Shown here piece after piece: positions 1 through 4,817 of a DNA stretch of 6,498 nucleotides. Origin of the DNA: an uncultured Sphingobacteriia bacterium (GTDB lineage: Bacteria > Bacteroidota > Bacteroidia > Chitinophagales > Chitinophagaceae); contig CAMFKK010000145.1 in assembly GCA_945957225.1 (NCBI GenBank), positions 1-6,498 on the forward strand, given 5' to 3'. The notes beneath the pieces are model-generated. The model saw only the letters and a list, made by a program, of their open reading frames with translations. It did not search any database and was not told the DNA's origin. Every line of letters starts with the position of its first letter. Position 1 is the stretch's first letter. Made by a program: the position numbers and the translations under genes.

Positions 1-568
1 GAATGAATAGCTGTTGCCCTATATTTTTGTCTTTTGAAAACAAAACCATGGATGTGAAGTTGAATCCAAAGTGTATGGCAAATGGCAGATAAATTGATTT
101 GGTTTTCTCAAATGCCATGGCCCATAAATAACCCATGATGCCAGTTGTTAAAAAGCTAGTCAACATTGCAAATGGCTGACCAAATAAATTCCAAGAAAAC
201 CAATGATAAATGCCAAATGAAATAGCTGAAATAAGTATCGCCTTTTTGGGCCCTACATACCTAATCAGCAAATAAAGTAATGCACCTTGGAAAATCAATG
301 TTTCAAAAGCAACTGACTTAAATACATACCAAATAGCTTCTAAAAATTTTGCTGATGTATAATGAATATTAAGTAAATAGGGATTCTTTCCAGCATAAGA
401 CAAAACAGTGAAAAGTATGGAATAATAAAGAATTGGGAATACTAAACCAAAGCCTAAATATTTAAAATGTTGGCGCGATAGACCTATGCCTAAGGCTGAA
501 AAACTCTTCTTCTCAAAAATTCTTAACAAAACCCATGAAATGAGTAGTTCTATTAGAATGCCAATCAT
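1..568 (-). CDS. CPBP-family intramembrane metalloprotease-like membrane protein (C-terminus cut off by window edge)
   Basis: The visible 189 residues start at the ATG at 568; the stop lies beyond position 1. The protein is strongly hydrophobic, with several likely membrane helices. It carries the three landmarks of the CPBP (Rce1/Abi-like) family in order: a first motif FETLIFQG at residues 88-95, FGIYH at 118-122, and HFGFN at 166-170. These supply the usual glutamate (E89), two histidines (H122, H166) and asparagine (N170) of the intramembrane metal site. The first motif is normally EExxxR; here the second E is T90 and the R is Q94, so it is a degenerate version. The frame is open upstream only to a stop at 604-602. 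The ATG at 568 gives an N-terminus (MIGILIELL) that suits a first membrane segment. Family members act as CAAX-type proteases or in bacteriocin self-immunity; the substrate here is unknown. The gene lies 73 bases after the lipoprotein gene on the same strand, with no obvious terminator between. Confidence 0.82.
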   Translation of the reverse strand, partial: MIGILIELLISWVLLRIFEKKSFSALGIGLSRQHFKYLGFGLVFPILYYSILFTVLSYAGKNPYLLNIHYTSAKFLEAIWYVFKSVAFETLIFQGALLYLLIRYVGPKKAILISAISFGIYHWFSWNLFGQPFAMLTSFLTTGIMGYLWAMAFEKTKSIYLPFAIHFGFNFTSMVLFSKDKNIGQQLFI

Positions 569-641
569 TGAGTATTTATTTAAAGAGTTAGTTAAAAATA
601 GCTATAAAATCATCTAATCATATGCATTCCCTTTTTCTGAT

Positions 642-1604
642 TTATTTTTTCTCAAGCATCCAAACATCATTATCATATCTAAAGTTTGGATGATTTGGCG
701 TTCCCCCATATTTGCCCCCAGTCATAAAAATTTTATTTTGATAAACTGTTGATGCTATTCCTCCACGAGGTAACCAAGGAGCATTTTGAGTCTGCCAATT
801 TTTGCCATCTGAACTACATAACACTTGACTAGAAAATTGTCCGTTTCTATTACATCCCAATAGCCAGATTTTATTGTCAAATACTTGTGCTGAATACCCA
901 AAAATTTGTTCCCCCTTTACAATTTCATCTGTAACAATTTGCCAATTCAAACCATCAGTTGAGGTCCAAACGTCATTGTCAAGTAAATATAGTTTACCAT
1001 TTAAAGATACAATTTGGCTTCCGCTCCTTTTTCCAAAAGGCAGGTTCTCTTTTTGTTTTGTCCAGGTTATTCCATCGGGTGAATTCCAAATATCAGCGTA
1101 TTTTGTTTGTTTATCCTCACCACCAATGATCCATATTTTATGATCAAATACAAATGGGTGATAGAAGAACCGATTGGGCAAGTTGCTCTTTTTTGATAAA
1201 GTAACCCAATTTTTAAAGTCCGATGTTTTATATATCTCTGGCTTAAAAGTAAATTGCTCAATATTACCCTCAAAGTGTCCAAGCCCTAACACAGTTTCAT
1301 TAAATTGAACGTAATCTAGAAAAGCAAGATTGTAAATTGAATTATTTAATTGTGACTTTGTCCAATTGCTGCCATTAATTGAAAACCAGTTTCCATCAGG
1401 ATGAAATATCCATAAAGTATCTCTGTTGCTGAACATTTGGAAATTGTAATTTTTTTTCCAGTCCGCACTGTCTAGAAGTTTTGTCCAAACATAGGTTGTA
1501 TCTGAAAGTTGAGTAGTCTTATTTGATTTATTAGAATTATTGTCATTTGATTGAAATGAACAGGATACGAGAATTGACAGCAATAATGGAATTAACAGTT
1601 TCAT
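642..1604 (-). CDS. Kelch-type beta-propeller lipoprotein
   Basis: A 320-residue exported lipoprotein of unknown role. The N-terminus is a type II signal peptide: basic MK, a hydrophobic run, and a lipobox L-V-S-C with the lipidated Cys at residue 15, followed by a short Ser/Asn/Lys-rich linker to about residue 33. The rest is a repeat protein. Each unit has a hydrophobic strand ending in a pattern like KIWIIGG or KLYLLD, then a second strand with the signature x-W-x-S-x-D-G-x-x-W: NWFSINGSNW (72-81), IYKTSDFKNW (124-133), IWNSPDGITW (172-181), VWTSTDGLNW (212-221), VLCSSDGKNW (261-270), with a final DVWMLEKK at 313-320. This fits a kelch/galactose-oxidase-like propeller of about six blades, closed by the N-terminal WTKLL strand. 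No catalytic site is visible, so a binding or scaffold role at the cell surface or periplasm is inferred. The start lies 3 bases after the stop of the decayed M20 gene, so it was probably once downstream in the same transcript; its present promoter is unclear. Confidence 0.88.
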   Translation of the reverse strand: MKLLIPLLLSILVSCSFQSNDNNSNKSNKTTQLSDTTYVWTKLLDSADWKKNYNFQMFSNRDTLWIFHPDGNWFSINGSNWTKSQLNNSIYNLAFLDYVQFNETVLGLGHFEGNIEQFTFKPEIYKTSDFKNWVTLSKKSNLPNRFFYHPFVFDHKIWIIGGEDKQTKYADIWNSPDGITWTKQKENLPFGKRSGSQIVSLNGKLYLLDNDVWTSTDGLNWQIVTDEIVKGEQIFGYSAQVFDNKIWLLGCNRNGQFSSQVLCSSDGKNWQTQNAPWLPRGGIASTVYQNKIFMTGGKYGGTPNHPNFRYDNDVWMLEKK

Positions 1605-1607
1605 ATT

Positions 1608-2055
1608 TTATGATGTTTTGTCAATTGATAGTATTGTTTGCAATAACAGAATTGCCCCATTCTCCATATCCTTGGGCCTTGAAAATTCTTTGGGTGAATA
1701 GCTGATACTGCCTATGCTTGGAATAAAAATCATGGCGGCGGGTGCAATGGTTGCTGCGCGATTTTCAATTTGCTTAAACAGCATTTTAATTTTTCGGCCG
1801 ATAAGTATCGGATTTCTAAACCCATAATTACCTTTCCAGGAATCACATTATAGGCACCTGGTTGTACTACAATTTTCCCAATGATATTACCCTCAGTATC
1901 AATGGTTGGTTCAAGCCCTGCTTTTTTCATCAGATTCATATACCAGGCTCGGTTATCCATATCGGTTTTTGTATAAGCCACTCGGGTACCATGGCCTTTT
2001 TCATCCTTTTAAATCAGGTTACTGTTGTATCAATTTTGCTGAATGCAGTTATGTT
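1608..2055 (-). pseudogene. Decayed M20-family Zn-dependent amidohydrolase (hydantoinase/carbamoylase type)
   Basis: Three blocks recognisable as this M20 subfamily lie in the correct order but far too close together. Block 1 (about 2008-1880) reads GHGTRVAYTKTD and then MKKAGLEPTIDTEGNIIGK, the N-terminal region. It runs directly into block 2 (about 1880-1795), QPGAYNVIPGKVIMGLEIR and LSAEKLK, which normally lies some 200 or more residues later. A frameshift near 1784-1795 leads into block 3 (to 1608), APAAMIFIPSIGSISYSPKE through LLLQTILSID, the C-terminal end with its own TAA. Lost segments include the first metal-binding histidine, the acidic metal ligands and the GHDAQ-like histidine loop, so no active enzyme can be made. 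Further upstream a frame broken by stops (ITAFSKID, 2052-2029) may be the eroded start. Intact relatives are about 400 residues; here only about 130 codons remain. The open frame from a GTG at 1981 (83 codons) is part of this wreck, not a gene. Confidence 0.85.
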
Positions 2056-2345
2056 ATAGTTTTAGCCCAATGGCGGCACTGATTGAGCCAAAATCTTTGT
2101 TAGTAAACTTTATCCTATTAAACACATTAATATAAGAAATCTTTGCTGTCCATCTTTATTTTTTTGAAAAGTAAAAGCCAAATGAAAGTTTTAAGGCCAA
2201 AAAAGTATTTCCACTGATAAAACTTGGGCCAGCCAATATGGAAAAATAAATAGTTCTGGAGGGATGAAAAGAGGATTCAGCAAAAGGTTCAGCATACTAC
2301 GAACATCGTTTCCATTAGTAGGAAATGCTGAATAGCAATAGCTAT
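2054..2345 (-). pseudogene. 3' remnant of an outer-membrane beta-barrel protein gene
   Basis: The reading frames here give about 95 residues with the alternating hydrophobic/polar pattern and terminal strands of an outer-membrane barrel, in pieces. The first piece reads SAFPTNGNDVRS. A shift of frame near 2296 follows, repairable by adding one T so that AGTATGCT becomes AGTTATGCT. The second piece then reads YAEPFAESSFHPSRTIYFS, SILAGPSFISGNTF and LALKLSFGFYFSKK, interrupted by a TAA at 2158-2156. The same frame stays open beyond it (KISYINVFNRIKFTNKDFG) and ends in SAAIGLKL and TAA at 2056-2054, a typical barrel C-terminus. The 5' part of the gene is absent: upstream, the frame meets a stop inside the end of the neighbouring gene. 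The family beyond 'beta-barrel' is not identified. Calling it an outer-membrane protein is inferred from strand pattern and C-terminus only. Confidence 0.65.
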
Positions 2346-2813
2346 CTATTTTAATTGTTCTCTGTCAAAAACCCAAATACTATGATGATCTTTTGGTCTT
2401 CCTGTAAATACTTCGTCAGCAACAAGTTCATTTTGATTTGAACCAAACTTATAGTTAACAGTGTTTAAATAATTCTTCCTCCACATGGTTGCCTGCAAGC
2501 TATTTTCTTTCTGTTCCAATTTACCCTTAAATATTAACTTGACAGTCCTTGTCTTACCATCTGCCTGCATTTTAAAACCTATTTTCCTTTTTTTGTCACC
2601 ATAAATGTGATAGATCTTTAAACTGAAATTGTCATCCTCTTGCTTTATAACAAAAAGTTGACTTGTAAGTCCATTAAGATTGTCAGTGGTGTCTAACTTA
2701 CTTTTTTCAAAATTCAGTTTCCAAGTTCCGGTGAAATCAGGTAATTGAGCAAATATTTGTGAGTGGAATATTATGCTAAGTAGCAGCAACAATAGTTTTA
2801 GTTTGGTATGCAT
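2346..2813 (-). CDS. Small secreted protein, lipocalin-like or similar beta fold (hypothetical)
   Basis: An intact gene of 155 codons from the ATG at 2813. A second in-frame ATG at 2837 would add eight residues (MRINTKIF) before the signal peptide. I prefer the internal start because it puts a lysine-containing n-region directly before the hydrophobic stretch (LLLLLLSIIF), ending in a plausible signal peptidase I site after FA, with Q23 as first mature residue. The mature protein begins LPDFTGTWKLNFEKSKLD, a start seen in many small secreted Bacteroidota proteins in which FxGxWxL opens a lipocalin-like barrel. The rest is rich in beta-forming segments with alternating charged residues (KTRTVKLIFKGKL, SIWVFDREQLK) and has no cysteine in the mature part. 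Function is unknown. It stands alone between two stretches of broken genes, which makes its intact frame notable. Confidence 0.75.
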   Translation of the reverse strand: MHTKLKLLLLLLSIIFHSQIFAQLPDFTGTWKLNFEKSKLDTTDNLNGLTSQLFVIKQEDDNFSLKIYHIYGDKKRKIGFKMQADGKTRTVKLIFKGKLEQKENSLQATMWRKNYLNTVNYKFGSNQNELVADEVFTGRPKDHHSIWVFDREQLK

Positions 2814-2949
2814 AAATATTTTAGTATTTATTCTCAAAGATCGTCTTGTAAATAATTGCAGCTGGAAATTTTATGTTAAAAGTGCTTACTTGTAATTTCA
2901 ACCTGTAATGGAAGATCTTTAATTTGAGGTTGGGACTTGAAATAAGCTG

Positions 2950-3126
2950 CAGAACATCCGCCAGCCTTGTTGCAAACCCTAATACTATGTCAAGAAAAGC
3001 TGTATAAACTCCAGTTGATAGTCCCCGATTTTCCAGGGATGAACAACGCACGGTCTGAACTCAAAACCCTGGATAAATGAGCAAATACCCAAGGACATTA
3101 GCCATTGCAACAAAAAAATCAATATA
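2950..3126 (-). pseudogene. Fragment of an MFS transporter (YfcJ/YhhS-like)
   Basis: One frame, interrupted by a TGA at 3063-3061, reads MANVLGYLLIYPGF, stop, then VQTVRCSSLENRGLSTGVYT and AFLDIVLGFAT. This matches the central part of YfcJ/YhhS-type MFS permeases, where a helix ending in LxxPxxGVE is followed by a cytoplasmic R-V-x-x-x-x-R-G and then G-x-Y-x-A-F-x-D-x-x-x-G of the next helix. The stop sits where the family usually has the glycine of PxxGV, so a change from GGA to TGA would account for it. Upstream the frame meets a stop at 3129-3127. Downstream it drifts into unrelated sequence, while another frame reads GCSAAYFKSQPQIKD and ends at a TAA at 2878-2876. That tail could be a shifted continuation but does not look like membrane helices. 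Only about 59 of roughly 400 codons are recognisable. Confidence 0.6.
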
Positions 3127-3131
3127 CTATA

Positions 3132-3203
3132 ATGGTGATAACCAAATGAAGTGTATAGTTTTGTTCCAGTAGGTGTACATGAAAAAAGACCAACTACAAA
3201 AGT
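3132..3203 (-). pseudogene. Possible C-terminal scrap of a GNAT acetyltransferase
   Basis: The frame here reads GLFSCTPTGTKLYTSFGYHH. The core CTPTGTKLYTSFGY has the layout of the last GNAT motif (A-T-P-x-G-x-x-L-Y-x-x-x-G-F). Nothing upstream in any frame gives a GNAT acetyl-CoA-binding motif, so if the match is real this is only a fragment, about 24 codons, lying directly against the MFS scrap. It is distinct from the intact GNAT gene at 3630-4088, whose corresponding segment is NQLYLTTGF. A chance resemblance cannot be ruled out over so short a stretch. Confidence 0.35.
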
Positions 3204-3204
3204 A

Positions 3205-3502
3205 CTAAGTCTTAAATCATTGTGTATTTGAAGCTTGAAATGAAAAACTCCAATTTTTGATAGAATAGATGATACTTCATTAATTGAAGCTGACAAAGTT
3301 TTATATGTTAAAAGCCGTTTACTTGTCTGGTTTTCTAAATTATTACAATTAACAGAATCTTTAAATGCACTATTAGTTTTTAATAGCTTAAAAAGGATTG
3401 ATAAAATAGATTAATGCTATCACTAACATCCATAGGTGTTTGTGCATTTACAGATAAAGTAAATGTATAAGAACTTACTAATACTAGTATTAATTTTGAC
3501 AT
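3205..3502 (-). pseudogene. Frameshifted gene for a secreted protein (signal peptide retained)
   Basis: From the ATG at 3502 the frame reads MSKLILVLVSSYTFTLSVNA followed by QTPMDVSDS: a good Sec signal peptide with a signal peptidase I site after VNA. It continues as INLFYQSFLSY and stops at TAA 3382-3380, only 40 codons. Just before the stop is a run of five T on the coding strand (3394-3390). Moving to the -1 frame there gives an open continuation (FKLLKTNSAFKDSVNC and on for about 60 further codons) with balanced composition. A single T lost from the run would therefore explain the break. The continuation has no family I recognise. Where this gene ends and the GNAT-like scrap begins is not clear. 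The alternative is a genuine 40-residue secreted peptide. It lies 127 bases after the acetyltransferase gene, with an inverted repeat just before its start. Confidence 0.5.
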
Positions 3503-3510
3503 ATTATTCA

Positions 3511-3554
3511 TTCTGAAAATTTGCTTTCAAATATCTAGTATTTGAAAATCAGAA
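3511..3554. repeat. Inverted repeat between the acetyltransferase gene and the frameshifted secreted-protein gene
   Basis: A perfect 9-base inverted repeat, TTTCAAATA (3525-3533) and TATTTGAAA (3539-3547), surrounds a 5-base loop. A second pair, TTCTGA (3511-3516) and TCAGAA (3549-3554), lies outside it with an 8-base bulge on one side and a 1-base bulge on the other. On the minus strand it sits 76 to 119 bases after the acetyltransferase stop and ends 8 bases before the ATG at 3502. It is AT-rich and not followed by a strong T run, so a weak terminator, a 5' UTR hairpin and an operator for a dimeric regulator are all possible. Confidence 0.5.
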
Positions 3555-3629
3555 ATTGCATTGATATCCAGACCCCGTTTTGGTAAAAACACTAATTTTC
3601 AGAGATACTAATTCATTTATTTAAATATT

Positions 3630-4088
3630 TTATAAAACAGCCTTCCATTCATAGAAATTGTGTAGTATATCTTTTGCAAAACCCGTTGTTAAATACAATT
3701 GATTACCAATTTTATTTTCTTTTTCAGTCTCTAAAATAATGGAACAAGCATTTGTTGCTAAACAATGATTTTGGGCTTTCTTAATTAATAATTTAGATAA
3801 CCCCAATCCTCTATACTTGAAGTCTACAAATAAATCGTTAAGCAACCAAAGTTTTTGCATTCGTGTTGAGGAAAATAGGGGATACATCTGAAGAAAACCT
3901 ACTATTTTTCTGCTATTACTTTCTACTACAAAAATTTCGGACTCTTTATTGTTTATTCTTTCTAATAGAAAAAGCTTTGCCCCTAAAATATCGGGGTCAT
4001 TTTTGTAAAAAATGCGATATTCATTAAAAAGGATAGACAATTCATCAACTTCTATAATGGTTGCTTTTTTTACAGTATAATTATTCAT
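3630..4088 (-). CDS. GNAT-family N-acetyltransferase
   Basis: A 152-residue protein, the normal size for a single GNAT domain, probably cytoplasmic and using acetyl-CoA to acylate an unknown amine. The order of GNAT elements is visible: N-terminal strand YTVKKATIIEVDEL (4-17), the helix with FNEYRIFYKND (21-31), central strands EIFVVESNSRKIVGFLQMYP (51-70), and the strand WLLNDLFVD (81-89) followed by the pyrophosphate-binding turn YRGLGLSKLLIKKA (92-105). That turn fits R-x-x-G-x-G/A except that the last position is Ser98. The terminal motif is NQLYLTTGF (129-137). The ATG overlaps the end of the DinB gene by 8 bases (4088-4081), which suggests translational coupling and shared transcription. 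No antibiotic-resistance or ribosomal-protein subfamily signature is recognised. Confidence 0.9.
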   Translation of the reverse strand: MNNYTVKKATIIEVDELSILFNEYRIFYKNDPDILGAKLFLLERINNKESEIFVVESNSRKIVGFLQMYPLFSSTRMQKLWLLNDLFVDFKYRGLGLSKLLIKKAQNHCLATNACSIILETEKENKIGNQLYLTTGFAKDILHNFYEWKAVL

Positions 4089-4602
4089 GGAGCAAAGGAT
4101 AATATTTTTCAGCTAATACCTTAAAATGCCAACGTTGATGTCCAGGAAAAATAAAGCCAATTGCCAATACTGAGTATTCACCTTTAAAACTAATTCCAAT
4201 TCTGTTAAGCATTTCATTTGTAAACGATTCATACAATTGTATAGTTGATTTTCTAACTAAAATAGATTCTTCAAGCAGATCTTCTACCGTTCTTCTATTT
4301 GCGTTTGCCATTTTTCCATAATTTTCCTCGTCAAAGGGGGATACTGCTTTTTCGCCGCGAGCAAAAGATAATGCTCTATAGCTAAACACCCGTTCTGTAT
4401 CAATTAAATGTTGTAAAATATCTTTTACTGTCCATTTATTATGGGCGTAGGTTTTATTGCCTAATGTTTTCCATTTTTCAACTGGTGCATTTTCAAGTTC
4501 TTGCAAGCTTATTTTTAATGAAGTAGATAAATCTACATCTTCTGCCATATTAATATATCTGTCAAAATATTCTGGCATTGGATTAATTTGTGACTTTTTC
4601 AT
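4081..4602 (-). CDS. DinB-family protein (putative metal-dependent four-helix-bundle hydrolase or transferase)
   Basis: A 173-residue DinB/YfiT-like protein. The segment KWTVKDILQHLIDTE (56-70) followed by RVFSYRALSFARGE is the family's first helix pair with the metal ligand H65. FDEENYGKMANANRR (90-104) and the LVRKST helix are also typical. The last motif GHQRWHFKVLAEKY (154-167) supplies H155 and H159, giving the usual three-His site. The common form of this motif is GHxxHH; here the first of the paired histidines is W158, but the H-x3-H spacing is kept. Relatives include stress-induced proteins and thiol (bacillithiol or mycothiol) transferases; the substrate here is unknown. The ATG at 4602 is taken as start; an in-frame ATG at 4578 (MPEYFDRYI) is a fair alternative because the conserved part begins near it. 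It is followed with overlap by the acetyltransferase gene. Confidence 0.9.
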   Translation of the reverse strand: MKKSQINPMPEYFDRYINMAEDVDLSTSLKISLQELENAPVEKWKTLGNKTYAHNKWTVKDILQHLIDTERVFSYRALSFARGEKAVSPFDEENYGKMANANRRTVEDLLEESILVRKSTIQLYESFTNEMLNRIGISFKGEYSVLAIGFIFPGHQRWHFKVLAEKYYPLLHE

Positions 4603-4817
4603 GTTTGATTTTTTATTTAAACATTTTTGTAAATTACTAAGGGTGTTTAATTAGCTTATTTGTTGTTTTGGAATTTCTCATCAACAAAGTTTCTTTCATT
4701 TCAATGTGTTTAAAAATTTAGACATTCTTTGTTATATCATTAGTAATATCTTGTTTAAATAAGTAGCAATAAAATTTAAAGGCATAAGAAAATTAATATC
4801 TATTTGCAATTAAAACG
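4603..4817. other. Intergenic region, presumed promoter region of the DinB-acetyltransferase pair
   Basis: 215 bases of very AT-rich sequence between the M1-like gene and the DinB gene. I find no clear hairpin terminator after the M1-like stop and no good match to the Bacteroidota -7 element TAnnTTTG. The nearest is TAATTTAC about 30 bases upstream of the DinB ATG, which is too weak to call. A 20-codon minus-strand frame (MKETLLMRNSKTTNKLIKHP) is present but shows nothing to support it as a gene. Confidence 0.4.

Noticed and set aside
874..1143. Plus-strand open frame of 89 codons
   Set aside because: It lies inside the kelch lipoprotein gene on the opposite strand, has no recognisable domain, and its composition follows from the antisense of the propeller repeats.
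1067..1282. Minus-strand open frame of 71 codons inside the lipoprotein gene
   Set aside because: It is a shifted frame of a well-supported gene with clear repeat structure; no motif of its own.
1730..1981. 83-codon frame starting at a GTG, as a stand-alone small gene
   Set aside because: Its sequence is the N-terminal and central parts of an M20 hydrolase joined together, then out of frame; the rest of the family sequence continues in another frame, so it is a remnant.
1862..2059. Plus-strand open frame of 65 codons
   Set aside because: Antisense to the M20 remnant, no motif, explained by the decayed gene on the other strand.
2821..3051. 76-codon minus-strand frame as an intact gene
   Set aside because: Its first half is the MFS fragment, which also extends upstream past a stop; the second half has no protein-like pattern.
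2985..3296. 103-codon minus-strand frame beginning at TTG as an intact gene
   Set aside because: It mixes the continuation of the broken secreted-protein frame, a GNAT-like scrap and an out-of-frame reading of the MFS fragment.
4457..4654. Plus-strand open frame over the DinB gene start
   Set aside because: Shadow of the DinB gene; no independent support.
4665..4727. 20-codon minus-strand frame in the gap upstream of the DinB gene
   Set aside because: Lysine- and threonine-rich with no signal, motif or upstream element; expected by chance in AT-rich sequence.
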